Under the pieces are notes generated by a model. The model was given only the letters and a program-made list of their open reading frames with translations, was not told the DNA's origin and did no database searches. DNA of 64,000 bases from Collinsella sp. (GTDB taxonomy: Bacteria; Actinomycetota; Coriobacteriia; Coriobacteriales; Coriobacteriaceae): positions 1 to 64,000 of the forward strand of contig DXMA01000004.1 in NCBI GenBank assembly GCA_019414445.1, in the 5' to 3' direction. The translations under genes and the position numbers were made by a program. How positions within the stretch are numbered: position 1 is the stretch's first letter; each line of letters opens with the position of its first letter. Below are positions 1 through 9,333 of the stretch, piece by piece.

Positions 1-66
1 TTTTCCGGTTCGACGAACAGCCGATCGTGTCAAATTTGGTCTAACAGAGCCTTTTATTATCAAGAA

Positions 67-203
67 TGGCGGCTGGGGATTCGAACCCGAGAGGGCACGG
101 GCGTTAAGCAAACGCGAAAGCGTTTGTAGCCCGTGGGCGAAAAGCCGCCAGGCTTTGAAGCCGGAGGGCATACGCAGCATGCCCGGACATCCCCAGCTCT
201 CCG
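67..203 (-). tRNA. selC: tRNA-Sec-like gene (anticodon UCA), atypical
   Basis: Read on the minus strand, the locus has a CTTCAAA anticodon loop (UCA anticodon) at about 152-158, the signature of selenocysteine tRNA. It also has a GGGTTCGAATCCC T-arm at 77-89 and a 6-bp D-stem (GGGCAT/ATGCCC). The 5' end reads GGAGAGCTGGGG and the 3' end CCCCAGCCGCCA. The variable region is very long and holds nested hairpins (CACGGGC/GCCCGTG outside CAAACGC/GCGTTTG), so the gene is about 135 nt against roughly 95-100 nt for usual tRNA-Sec. The acceptor stem does not pair cleanly: the 3' strand looks as if CTCT were lost between CCCCAG and CCGCC. It may be a degenerate or pseudo-tRNA. A role in UGA-Sec decoding is inference, since no selenoprotein or sel gene is in the window. 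Confidence 0.5.
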
Positions 204-220
204 CCAGTACGAATTGAAAG

Positions 221-246
221 AAGGGTCCTATTTGGGACCCTTTTTT
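221..246 (+). terminator. intrinsic terminator-like hairpin
   Basis: AAGGGTCC and GGGACCC (221-240) form a short stem followed on the plus strand by six T. It separates the tRNA-like gene from the carboxypeptidase gene and could act in both directions. Confidence 0.5.
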
Positions 247-260
247 GTGCGGAGAAAGGA

Positions 261-277
261 GGCTGGGGATTCGAACC
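261..277 (-). repeat. second copy of a 17-bp tRNA 3'-end sequence
   Basis: GGCTGGGGATTCGAACC at 261-277 repeats exactly the T-arm/acceptor segment of the tRNA-Sec-like gene at 71-87, 190 bp away. No tRNA body accompanies this copy. A duplicated tRNA 3' end is the footprint expected from past site-specific integration or a failed tRNA duplication; which one cannot be decided here. Confidence 0.55.
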
Positions 278-279
278 TC

Positions 280-310
280 AAAAAAGGAGGCATCCTTTCG
301 GACGCCTCCT
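280..310 (-). terminator. terminator of the D,D-carboxypeptidase gene
   Basis: On the minus strand GGAGGCGTCC, a GAAA loop and GGATGCCTCC are followed by TTTTTT. It lies about 27 nt past the carboxypeptidase stop codon at 337. Confidence 0.85.
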
Positions 311-336
311 TTCAGTGGACTTATTATTCTTGCGCA

Positions 337-1677
337 CTACACCTCGGGCGCCTTGGCGACGGTCTCGCTTTCTGCCGTGAGCGGGCGGTTGTCGATGCGG
401 CGGCCCAAGCGATCGAGCTTCACGAGTAGCCACTCAATGGGATTCGGCCCTGCGCCTTCCTCGTCGGCAACCAGGTCCATGACGGCGATCTTGGTGCCAT
501 CCTGCTTGAGCGTAACGCTGCCCACCTTGTCGCCCACATGCACCGAGCCCGAAAGATCGTCGTAGCTAACCTTTTCGGTCACCTCGCCGGCAAGGGAAAA
601 CACGGTCGCTTGCGCCGTAGGATCGGCGAGCGTGGCGTCGATCGTCTTATCCGTCCAGTCGGTTTGGCCAATGCGCGCCATAAGTGGGTTGCCGTTGGCG
701 GTCTTTTCCTGCGTGTTGGCGATTGCGACCGTCACCTTGTGACCGTAGTACCAATTGGCAAGGGTTGCGGTATCGGTAAAGCGCTGGTCGGTGGTGGTGG
801 AGTTCAAAACGACGGTGTAGATCTCGTCGCCATCGCGGTTGTAGGCACCCGTAAAGCAATAGCCTGCATCATCGGTGGTGCCGGTCTTGCCACCGATGTT
901 GCCATCTTGGCCTAGCAAATAGTTATGCGTGTCCATGGAATGCGAATGGTCGGTGCCGTCGGCGCCCGTGACCTCGATCCAGGAATCTTCGCTCGCTACG
1001 ACCTCGCGGATCGTGTCGTTTTTCATGGCCTCCTGCATCATCAGCGCTACGTCGTGTGCGGTTGAGTGCATATCGCCAGCCCACTCATCAAAGTCCAGAC
1101 CATGCGGGTTTTCAAAAAGCGTGCCGGTGCAACCGAGCTTCTTAGCGCGCTCGTTCATGGCTTTCACAAATGTTGCCTCGGCGTCTTTGGTCTTAGGGTC
1201 GATCTTCTTGCCCACATATTCGGCGAGCACGATGGCGGCGTCGTTGCCCGAGGGAATCATCAGGCCGCGCAGTGCCTGCTTCACGGTGAGCTCGTCGCCT
1301 TCGAGTAGGCCGGCTGTTGAATTGCCCACGGTGGCTGCGGCGTTGCTCACCGTGACCTTCTCGTCCATCTTGCAATTCTCGACGGTTAGGATTGCGGTCA
1401 TGACCTTGGTGATCGAGGCAATCTTGACCTGCTCATCGGCACCGCGGGCATAGTAGACGGTGCCGTCTTTGCCCATGACGAGGGCATTGGTCGCATCGAT
1501 ATCGGGCAGGTTTTCGGCCGTGATGCCGCGCGCATCGGCGGTTTTGCCGCAAACATTGTCGGTCGTGAGTACTTGGGCGCCGGCGACGGTGGGCACGCCA
1601 GCGGCAAGGGCGATAGCGCAGACAAATCCGGCGGCAAGCTGGGCTGAGCGCTTTGCAAAAGAGGTGAGGGACTTCAC
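337..1677 (-). CDS. D-alanyl-D-alanine carboxypeptidase (PBP5/DacA-like, peptidase S11)
   Basis: This secreted serine enzyme trims the terminal D-Ala from peptidoglycan stem peptides. All three penicillin-binding motifs are visible: SITK (SxxK nucleophile), SGN and KTGTT. The C-terminal third carries beta-rich sequence like the PBP5 second domain. The reading frame is open to 1788, but the only credible signal peptide (FAKRSAQL... followed by a long Ala-rich hydrophobic run ending AGA) begins just after a GTG at 1677, so that start is used. A TATACT -10-like box lies at about 1716-1721. ATG at 1746 is the alternative start. It diverges from a VanRS-like pair, which suggests but does not prove a link with cell-wall stress. 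Confidence 0.88.
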   Translation of the reverse strand: MKSLTSFAKRSAQLAAGFVCAIALAAGVPTVAGAQVLTTDNVCGKTADARGITAENLPDIDATNALVMGKDGTVYYARGADEQVKIASITKVMTAILTVENCKMDEKVTVSNAAATVGNSTAGLLEGDELTVKQALRGLMIPSGNDAAIVLAEYVGKKIDPKTKDAEATFVKAMNERAKKLGCTGTLFENPHGLDFDEWAGDMHSTAHDVALMMQEAMKNDTIREVVASEDSWIEVTGADGTDHSHSMDTHNYLLGQDGNIGGKTGTTDDAGYCFTGAYNRDGDEIYTVVLNSTTTDQRFTDTATLANWYYGHKVTVAIANTQEKTANGNPLMARIGQTDWTDKTIDATLADPTAQATVFSLAGEVTEKVSYDDLSGSVHVGDKVGSVTLKQDGTKIAVMDLVADEEGAGPNPIEWLLVKLDRLGRRIDNRPLTAESETVAKAPEV

Positions 1678-1874
1678 GGATTTCGCTTTCGACGGGATGG
1701 TCTCTTCTGGAACTAGAGTATATCGTTTGCCGGCGTCGGCGATCATCGCGTGCGTGCGTGGCCCACATCCGCGCCCGAACGGGCACAAGGGTGCTTAAGG
1801 CCGACTTAATCACCCACGCTTGTTGTGTGTGGCGTGCGTCGCCTCGGGCATAATGGAGCGCGAGAGGAGCACGC

Positions 1875-2570
1875 ATGAACGAGCGCATTTTGGTAGTTGA
1901 TGACGAGAAGGCCATCGCCGACTTGGTTGGTATCTACCTTACAAAAGAGGGCTTTGATGTCCAGATTGCCTATAGCGGGGCCGATGCTGCCAAGGCAATC
2001 CTGGAGCAGGAGTTCGATCTGGCACTGTTGGATGTCATGCTGCCCGATATCGATGGCTTTGAGCTACTGCGTACGATCCGTTTCAGCCATACCTATCCTG
2101 TGATCATGCTGACGGCGCGCGATGCCCAGCAAGACAAGATCGAGGGCCTTTCGCTTGGCGCGGACGATTACGTGGTTAAGCCGTTCCGTCCGCTGGAGCT
2201 CATCGCGCGCGTGCACGCTCAGCTTCGCCGCTACACCAGCTACGGTAGCCGCTCGCAGGCGGCCGAGTCGCCGACCATCCAGCTCGACGGCCTGGAGATC
2301 AACCGCGATGCTCGTTCCGTAACGGTGGACGGTGCACCGGTACGCCTCACGCCCATCGAGTATTCCATCTTGCTGTATCTGGTTGAGCATCGCGGCAGCG
2401 TGGTAGCCGTGGAGGATCTGTTCCGCGCGGTGTGGAACGAGGATTTTATGCCCGGCTCCAACAATACGGTGATGGTGCACATTCGCCACCTGCGCGAAAA
2501 GATTGGCGACGACGCTCAAAAGCCGCGCTTTATCAAAAACGTCTGGGGCGTCGGCTACATAATCGAATAG
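1875..2570 (+). CDS. OmpR-family response regulator, VanR-like
   Basis: The 231-residue protein has an N-terminal receiver with the acidic pair (VVDDE), the phospho-acceptor Asp in LLDVMLPD, the conserved Thr in MLTAR and the Lys in VKPFRP. A C-terminal winged helix ends in WGVGYIIE. It is the DNA-binding partner of the histidine kinase that starts 25 nt downstream. The overall style is that of VanR/SaeR regulators. The gene diverges from the D,D-carboxypeptidase gene at 337-1677, the most obvious candidate target. The target assignment is inference; the family call is secure. Confidence 0.9.
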   Translation: MNERILVVDDEKAIADLVGIYLTKEGFDVQIAYSGADAAKAILEQEFDLALLDVMLPDIDGFELLRTIRFSHTYPVIMLTARDAQQDKIEGLSLGADDYVVKPFRPLELIARVHAQLRRYTSYGSRSQAAESPTIQLDGLEINRDARSVTVDGAPVRLTPIEYSILLYLVEHRGSVVAVEDLFRAVWNEDFMPGSNNTVMVHIRHLREKIGDDAQKPRFIKNVWGVGYIIE

Positions 2571-2595
2571 CGCCTTTGATGGTGGGGAAGTGGAT

Positions 2596-3834
2596 ATGAC
2601 AAAAGACGATAGGCAGGCATTCGAGGTGCCCGATCGACTCTTTGAATACGTACGGGCAGTCGTCGACAACCGCGCGCTTGCGACGGTGCTGCTCTTTTTG
2701 CTGAGCCTGCTGCTGATTGGCATCGACAACATCGCCGGAGTCTTAGCGGTGCTGCTTGTCGGCTTTTTGCTGATCGATCGATTCGAAATCGTGCGCCGTT
2801 GCGTGGTGATTGGCGGTGCCGCGTGGGCCATGACGTTGGCGATTGGCGCCATGGCGCTCGGCGGCATCGAAGGGCCGGTGCTGTTCGATGCCGGCTTTGT
2901 ATTCAACATGCTTGGCTTTGTGCTGGCGCTTGCCGTGTGCGTGCTGTTCTTTTGCGGCCGCGCCCTGTACTACCATGGCTACGAGCAGGGCGAGCAGCAT
3001 GCCGATTGTGTGCTGGCCGCTCGTATTCAAGATCGCCTGATCGATCACCCCGACACCTGGGATAACATCGACGGCGACTTCTTGGAGGTCGAGGGCGCCC
3101 TTAACCGCGTGCGTGACCGTGAGCGCAAGGTGCAGCAAGCTCTGCGTGACGAGTCGCATCGCAAGGACGATTTGGTCACGTACTTGGCACATGACCTACG
3201 CACCCCGCTTGCCAGTGTGGTGGGCTATCTTTCGCTGCTGCAAGAGGCTCCTGAGCTGCCGGTTGAGCAACGTGCGCGCTTTACGGGCGTGGCACTCGAC
3301 AAGGCGCACCGGCTCGATGCGCTCATCGAGGAGTTCTTCGATATCACGCGCTTTGACTTCCACGATATCGTGCTCACGCGCGGCTATGTTGATCTGGGGT
3401 TGCTGCTGGCTCAGGTGGCTGACGAGTTCTATCCCATCCTCAACGAGCAGCATAAGGAAGCCCAAGTTGATATTCGCGAGGACCTGACGGTGCTCGTGGA
3501 TGGCGACAAGATGGCCCGCGTGTTCAACAACATCATGAAAAACGCCGTCGCCTATAGCTACGAGGGCTCGACCATCACGATTGAGGCCAGGCGCCAAGAC
3601 GATGGTGGCGTGCGCGTGCGCTTTATCAATCAGGGCGATCCTATCCCTGCGGCTAAGCTCAAGGTAATCTTTGAGAAGTTCTATCGCCTGGATGCGGCGC
3701 GTGCGACCAATCGCGGTGGTGCCGGTTTGGGCCTTGCTATTGCCAAGGAGATCATCGCGGCACACGGCGGTACCGTTGCATGTGAATCGACGCCCGAACA
3801 CACGATATTCACCATCGAGCTGCCCGCCGCATAG
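2596..3834 (+). CDS. sensor histidine kinase, VanS-like
   Basis: This membrane sensor kinase pairs with the regulator just upstream. Hydrophobic segments in the first 130 residues give several membrane passes with little extracellular loop. They are followed by a DHp domain with the phospho-accepting His in YLAHDLRTPL, then an ATPase domain with the N-box (NNIMKNAVAYS) and G-box (GGAGLGLAIAKE). ATG at 2596 lies 6-9 nt behind GGGGAAG; a GTG two codons earlier (2590) is also possible. VanS-like kinases sense cell-wall damage or glycopeptides. No vanHAX resistance genes are present here, so a role in intrinsic envelope homeostasis is more likely than resistance. Confidence 0.88.
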   Translation: MTKDDRQAFEVPDRLFEYVRAVVDNRALATVLLFLLSLLLIGIDNIAGVLAVLLVGFLLIDRFEIVRRCVVIGGAAWAMTLAIGAMALGGIEGPVLFDAGFVFNMLGFVLALAVCVLFFCGRALYYHGYEQGEQHADCVLAARIQDRLIDHPDTWDNIDGDFLEVEGALNRVRDRERKVQQALRDESHRKDDLVTYLAHDLRTPLASVVGYLSLLQEAPELPVEQRARFTGVALDKAHRLDALIEEFFDITRFDFHDIVLTRGYVDLGLLLAQVADEFYPILNEQHKEAQVDIREDLTVLVDGDKMARVFNNIMKNAVAYSYEGSTITIEARRQDDGGVRVRFINQGDPIPAAKLKVIFEKFYRLDAARATNRGGAGLGLAIAKEIIAAHGGTVACESTPEHTIFTIELPAA

Positions 3835-3937
3835 CTAGCGTGCCCTTACAAACACTTGACAATGTGCTCACGTGCGTATGAGCCGCGATTCCTACTATCG
3901 ATACTGCTGAATTGATATCGATATGGAGGTGTGCGGT

Positions 3938-4813
<876 letters not shown>

Positions 4814-4877
4814 CGCTGTCTTTTGCAGGTGCCTTTAGGGTTAAGATGCGGTCATATCGGCCGCAAAGGGGTTCAAC

Positions 4878-5606
4878 ATGATCTATTACGTCGAGGACGA
4901 TGACAACATCAGGGATTTGACAGTCTACGCGCTGCGCAAGCAGGGAATCGAGGCCGAGGGCTTTTCGTGCGATGGCGAGTTTAAAGCTGCCGTGGCGCGA
5001 CGGGTGCCCGATGCTGTGCTGCTCGATATCATGCTGCCCGACACCGATGGCTTGGCGATTATGCGTCGCCTGCGTGCCGATCGCCTGACGGCGACGGTGC
5101 CCATCATGATGCTTACCGCCAAGGACACCGAACTCGACAAGGTGATGGCGCTCGATGGCGGTGCCGACGATTACCTGACTAAGCCGTTTTCGCTCATGGA
5201 GCTTGCGAGCCGTTGCCGCGCACTGCTGCGTCGCGGCGGCATGGTCAAGCAGGCGAGCGATGTGCTCAGCGTGGGCGATATCGTACTTTCGCCCAGCCAC
5301 CGCGAAGTGACTGTTGCCGGTGAACCGCTCAAGCTCACGCTGCGCGAATTCGACCTGCTCGAGTACCTCATGCGCAAACCTGGCGTGGTCTTTACCCGCG
5401 AGTCGCTGCTGCAGAGCGTATGGGGCTGGGACTTCGACGGCGGTTCGCGCACCGTCGACGTACATGTGCAGACGCTCCGCCAAAAGCTCGGCGAGCATGC
5501 GAGCGCCATAGAGACCGTGCGCGGCGTGGGCTATCGTCTGGCCGAGCCTTCGGCCGGTGATGGTGCCGAAGGTGACGACACCGCGTCCACTGCATCGGAG
5601 GAGTAA
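4878..5606 (+). CDS. phosphate-type response regulator (PhoB/RegX3-like)
   Basis: The 242-residue OmpR-family regulator has a receiver with an acidic cluster (VEDDDN), the phospho-Asp in LLDIMLPD, the Thr in MLTAKD and the Lys in LTKPFS. Its winged helix contains VWGWDFDGGSRTVDVHV, typical of PhoB/RegX3. A short acidic Ser/Thr-rich tail follows the domain end at GVGYRLAE. It sits 64 nt after pstB and is followed at once by its kinase. Together these would turn on phosphate-starvation genes; the phosphate assignment rests on the pstB neighbour and the family resemblance. Confidence 0.87.
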   Translation: MIYYVEDDDNIRDLTVYALRKQGIEAEGFSCDGEFKAAVARRVPDAVLLDIMLPDTDGLAIMRRLRADRLTATVPIMMLTAKDTELDKVMALDGGADDYLTKPFSLMELASRCRALLRRGGMVKQASDVLSVGDIVLSPSHREVTVAGEPLKLTLREFDLLEYLMRKPGVVFTRESLLQSVWGWDFDGGSRTVDVHVQTLRQKLGEHASAIETVRGVGYRLAEPSAGDGAEGDDTASTASEE

Positions 5607-5609
5607 CCC

Positions 5610-7034
5610 GTGGTCTTCGCCCCCCAGGGAAAACAAACGTTGTCGCACCGCGTTTTTGTGACGATCTTTGTTTGCGCCATGGCGGTTATCGTGGCGTTTA
5701 CGGTGCTGGGTGCGTTCTTTGTGCAAAACACCTTGGCGGATGCCACGAGTGCCAATCTGGCGCAGGAAACCGAGCTCATTGCTGCCGCCCTCGACGAGCA
5801 GCAAGAGCCCATCCCGTTCTTGCGTAGCCTCGATCGCGAGGACTTACGCATCACGCTGATTAACAAGGATGGATCGGTTGCCTACGACAACGAGGCGTCG
5901 CCTTCCGCACTGCCCAACCATGGTGATCGCCCCGAGGTCATCGAGGCCTTTGAGAGTGGTTTGGGTTCCGCGGAGCGCGCAAGCTCTACGCTCGACGAGA
6001 TTATGCTGTATCGCGCCGTCACCCTTGATAACGGCCAGGTCGTTCGCTTGGCGCAGGCCCAGCCTGGCGTTGCGGCGATTTTGCTGTCGATGCTGGCGCC
6101 GATGCTGCTTATCGCAGCAGCGGGTGCAGTACTCTCGTTTTTTATGGCGCGCCGTGAGTCCCGTGCCATCATCGCGCCGTTACAAGAGGTGGATTTGGAT
6201 CACCCACGCCGTAGCTATGAGCACGCCTATGCCGAGATGGTTCCCATGCTTGAGCGCATCGAGTCGCAGCGCCAGGAACTCAAGCGCCAAATGGCGGTGC
6301 TAGCGGACAACGACCGTATGCGCCGCGAGTTCACGGCGAATATCACCCATGAGCTCAAGACGCCGCTTACGGCGATTTCGGGCTATGCCGAGCTCATCGC
6401 AAATGGCATGGTCGAGGGCGAGGACGACCTGCGCAACTTTGGCGGTCGCATCTATCGTGAGGCGGGCCGCTTGGCAGCGCTTGTCAACGACATCCTTACG
6501 CTGTCTAACTTGGACGAGGCCGAACGTGCGACTGAAGGCGAGACAGTGCCCATTGGTTCCACGGAGCCTATTGAGCTCTCGCGTGCGATCTACGCGGTTG
6601 AGCAGCGTCTTGAACAGGTCGCCCGTCAAGCGAATGTGACGATAAGTCATGAGACCAAGCCTGTGGTCATCGAAGGCGTGTCGCGCTTGATCGACGAGCT
6701 CATCTATAATCTGGCAAGCAACGCCATCCGCTACAATCGACCCGGCGGTACGGTTACGTTGCAGTGCGGCACCAACGACGAAGGCCATCCGTTTCTCGCT
6801 GTCGCCGACACGGGAATCGGTATCGCGCCTGAAGAACAAGGCAAGGTATTTGAGCGGTTCTATCGCGTGGACAAGAGTAGGTCCAAGGCACGCGGCGGAA
6901 CCGGCCTGGGGCTTGCCATTGTCAAGCATGCGGCCCTGTATCATCACGCCACGCTCGATCTGTCGAGTGAGTTGGGCGTGGGAACCACCATTACGGTGAC
7001 GTTTCCCATACAGCAGGACGAGCCATTCGCATAG
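5610..7034 (+). CDS. sensor histidine kinase, PhoR-like
   Basis: The membrane kinase has an N-terminal TM helix (residues about 14-38), a short extracytoplasmic sensor, a second TM helix (about 155-178), then a DHp domain with NITHELKTPLTAISGYAEL and an ATPase domain with the N-box YNLASNAIRYN and GGTGLGLAIVKHAA. This is the PhoR/YycG arrangement. The GTG start at 5610 lies 6 nt behind GGAGGAG, and the gene starts only 3 nt after the regulator's stop, so the two are co-translated. The signal is inferred to be phosphate status via PstB. Confidence 0.88.
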   Translation: MVFAPQGKQTLSHRVFVTIFVCAMAVIVAFTVLGAFFVQNTLADATSANLAQETELIAAALDEQQEPIPFLRSLDREDLRITLINKDGSVAYDNEASPSALPNHGDRPEVIEAFESGLGSAERASSTLDEIMLYRAVTLDNGQVVRLAQAQPGVAAILLSMLAPMLLIAAAGAVLSFFMARRESRAIIAPLQEVDLDHPRRSYEHAYAEMVPMLERIESQRQELKRQMAVLADNDRMRREFTANITHELKTPLTAISGYAELIANGMVEGEDDLRNFGGRIYREAGRLAALVNDILTLSNLDEAERATEGETVPIGSTEPIELSRAIYAVEQRLEQVARQANVTISHETKPVVIEGVSRLIDELIYNLASNAIRYNRPGGTVTLQCGTNDEGHPFLAVADTGIGIAPEEQGKVFERFYRVDKSRSKARGGTGLGLAIVKHAALYHHATLDLSSELGVGTTITVTFPIQQDEPFA

Positions 7035-7059
7035 CGATACAACATAGATATTGATGTAG

Positions 7060-7096
7060 ACGCCGCATTTGACTTTCGGGTGCGGCGTTGTTGTGC
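7060..7096 (+). terminator. terminator after phoR-like gene
   Basis: ACGCCGCA (7060-7067) pairs with TGCGGCGT (7081-7088) and is followed by TGTTGTGC, only a weak T-tract. It closes the pstB-phoB-phoR unit. Confidence 0.6.
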
Positions 7097-7229
7097 AATT
7101 TTACGATTGCTTCCGACATTTTTACAGGAGAGCCTGTTTCTTATGTATAGAGTTTGGTCTCGGTAAAAAGATGCGATAACATACGGACAGTTTTGTCAAT
7201 CCGAACTGGGGAAATGAAAGGCAAGCTGC

Positions 7230-7886
7230 ATGACCCTTCTCGAACTGTTCCAGCTGCTGAAGAAGCACCTCAAGCTGGTCATCACCCTTCCGGTGGTCTG
7301 CGCGATCGCCATGGGCATCGTGTCCTTCGTTGCGATGGACAACACCTATACCGCGACGACGAGCATGTACATTCTCGCCAAGACCGACGATAGCGGTCAG
7401 ATGAGCTACAACGATCTCTCGGCGAGCCAGATGCTTTCCAACGATATCGCCACGCTGCTGGATAGCGATAGCGTTAAGAGCGGCGCCGCCAAAGAACTGG
7501 GCCTTACCGATCTGGATGACTACAAGGTGTCTGTTTCCTCCGAGACCACCACGCGTGTCATTACGCTTTCGGTTACCGGCACCGATGCCAAGGAGACGGC
7601 TGAGGTCGCAAAGGCCATTGCCAGCTCGGTGAGTACGGTCGCTCAGAACGTCGGCGCTGCCCAGAGCATCAACGTTATCGACGAGGCTAAGACCCCCGAA
7701 GCCCCCAGCGGCCCCAAGCGCACGCTGTATATTGCCGTCGCGTTCCTCGCCGGTATCTTTATCGCAGTTGCCTATGTCGTTTTGGCAGACATGCTCAATA
7801 CCCGCATCCGCGGTGCCGAAGAGGCAGAAGAGCTCCTGGGTATTCCCGTTGTTGGCCGAATTCCGGCTATGAAAGGTGGTAAATAG
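7230..7886 (+). CDS. Wzz/YveK-type polysaccharide chain-length determinant (BY-kinase adaptor)
   Basis: The 218-residue membrane protein has a TM helix at about residues 18-38, an extracellular coiled domain and a second TM helix at about 168-188 preceded by a Pro-rich stretch (TPEAPSGPKRT). This is the layout of CapA/YveK/Wzd adaptors, whose cytoplasmic tail activates the tyrosine kinase encoded next. In Firmicutes and actinobacteria these proteins control capsule or exopolysaccharide length. The kinase gene begins 2 nt after this stop. No glycosyltransferase, flippase or polymerase gene is nearby. Confidence 0.87.
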   Translation: MTLLELFQLLKKHLKLVITLPVVCAIAMGIVSFVAMDNTYTATTSMYILAKTDDSGQMSYNDLSASQMLSNDIATLLDSDSVKSGAAKELGLTDLDDYKVSVSSETTTRVITLSVTGTDAKETAEVAKAIASSVSTVAQNVGAAQSINVIDEAKTPEAPSGPKRTLYIAVAFLAGIFIAVAYVVLADMLNTRIRGAEEAEELLGIPVVGRIPAMKGGK

Positions 7887-7888
7887 GC

Positions 7889-8626
7889 ATGGCTAAGGCA
7901 AAGAACACCGATAAGCTCGTTGTGCAGAATGCCGCCAAGACCCTTCTGGCCAACATCCGCTTTGCGAGCGTGGATGACCCCATTCGCACCATCACCGTTA
8001 CCTCCTCGATTCCCAACGAGGGCAAGTCTACGGTTTCCATTAACCTTGCTCAGGCAATCGCCACGAGCGGCAAGAGTGTCCTGCTGGTCGAGGCTGATAT
8101 GCGTCGCAGGTCCCTTGCCGATATGCTCGGCGTCCGCTCCCGCGGCGGACTCTATGCAGTCCTGTCCGAGCAGGTTTCTATCGACCAGGCGATTGTCGAG
8201 ACGGGTCAGAAGAACTTCTACTTCCTCGATGCCGAGCCGCACATTCCCAATCCTGCCGACATCATCGTCTCCCATCGCTTTGCCAAGCTGGTAAAGGCAC
8301 TGTCCGCCAAGTTCCAGTACGTCATCTTCGATGCTCCCCCGGTCGGCACCTTCATCGATGCTGCCGAGATCGCAAGTCTGACCGACGGTGCGCTTTTTGT
8401 CGTGCGTGAGGATTTCACCAAGCGCGAGGAGGCGCTCAACGCCATCGGTCAGCTTAAGAAGTCCGAGAAGGTCAAGCTCATCGGTACCGTCATGAATTAC
8501 TGTGAGACCGAGACCAGCGAGTACTACTATTCTTACTACACCAAGGACGGTAAGAAGGTTAAGAAGGGCTCCGACGATCAGGGCACTTCCAAAAAGGGCA
8601 TCTTCACCAACCGAGCAAACGTTTAG
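7889..8626 (+). CDS. bacterial tyrosine kinase (CpsD/YwqD/Wze-type)
   Basis: This cytoplasmic BY-kinase autophosphorylates on a C-terminal tyrosine cluster and regulates polysaccharide assembly. It shows the Walker A (SIPNEGKSTV), Walker A' (LLVEADMRRRSL) and Walker B (VIFDAPPVG) motifs. A tyrosine cluster, SEYYYSYY, lies at about residues 211-218, followed by a basic tail. Length (245 residues) matches Gram-positive kinases split from their membrane adaptor. It is translationally coupled to the adaptor and followed by the matching phosphatase. Confidence 0.92.
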   Translation: MAKAKNTDKLVVQNAAKTLLANIRFASVDDPIRTITVTSSIPNEGKSTVSINLAQAIATSGKSVLLVEADMRRRSLADMLGVRSRGGLYAVLSEQVSIDQAIVETGQKNFYFLDAEPHIPNPADIIVSHRFAKLVKALSAKFQYVIFDAPPVGTFIDAAEIASLTDGALFVVREDFTKREEALNAIGQLKKSEKVKLIGTVMNYCETETSEYYYSYYTKDGKKVKKGSDDQGTSKKGIFTNRANV

Positions 8627-8643
8627 TTGATTAAGGCTGACCT

Positions 8644-9294
8644 ATGCGTGACATTCATTGCCATATCTTGCCGGGTGTAGACGACGGCGCCGCCGATCTC
8701 GAAGAGAGCTTGGCGATGCTCGAGGCTGCCAAGCGGGCCGGTGTAACCAGAATCGTTTGCACTCCTCACTGCCGTGATCCCTATTTTGATTACGACAAGA
8801 TGTGGGATGCCTTTGAGCTGCTGCGCGATAACGCTGACGGTTTTCCGCTCCAGATGGGCTTCGAGGTCAACCATCGAAAGCTCGTTGAGCTTGGTATCGA
8901 TGCCGCGGATCACTTGCATTTCGATGGGACCAACGAGTTTCTGCTCGAGCTTTCGACGCATGCCGATGCGTATGCGTTTAGAGAGTACGAGAACACGATT
9001 TACGATTTGCAGTGCCGTGGCTACCAGGTGATCATCGCTCATCCTGAGCGCTATCGTGCGGTTCAAAAGGATGTAAGCGTGGCGGAGCGCCTGGTCGATA
9101 TGGGCTGCAAGCTGCAGGCTTCGGCGGACTTTATTGCCGGCGGTCGCTTTGGTCGCGAGAAAAAGCCGGCACAGCGCCTGTTCGATCAGAACCTGTACAG
9201 CTTCATCGCGAGCGATGCCCATAACGTGGGTCATTACGATTGCCTGGCGAAGGCTCGCGCGAAGTTTAGCGTGCGCGGAGCTCATTTTCGCTAA
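8644..9294 (+). CDS. PHP-family tyrosine-protein phosphatase (CpsB/YwqE-type)
   Basis: This metal-dependent phosphatase removes phosphate from the BY-kinase tyrosine cluster. The PHP-fold metal motif DIHCHILPGVDDG opens the protein, and further ligands are visible in CTPHC, AHPERY and SDAHNVGHYD, in the order known for CpsB. It is 216 residues long, slightly short of the usual 240-250. It completes a kinase-adaptor-phosphatase triad with the two preceding genes. Confidence 0.9.
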   Translation: MRDIHCHILPGVDDGAADLEESLAMLEAAKRAGVTRIVCTPHCRDPYFDYDKMWDAFELLRDNADGFPLQMGFEVNHRKLVELGIDAADHLHFDGTNEFLLELSTHADAYAFREYENTIYDLQCRGYQVIIAHPERYRAVQKDVSVAERLVDMGCKLQASADFIAGGRFGREKKPAQRLFDQNLYSFIASDAHNVGHYDCLAKARAKFSVRGAHFR

Positions 9295-9333
9295 AATCTG
9301 TCCCTAACGTTCGCATTGAATGAAAGGGCAGCC

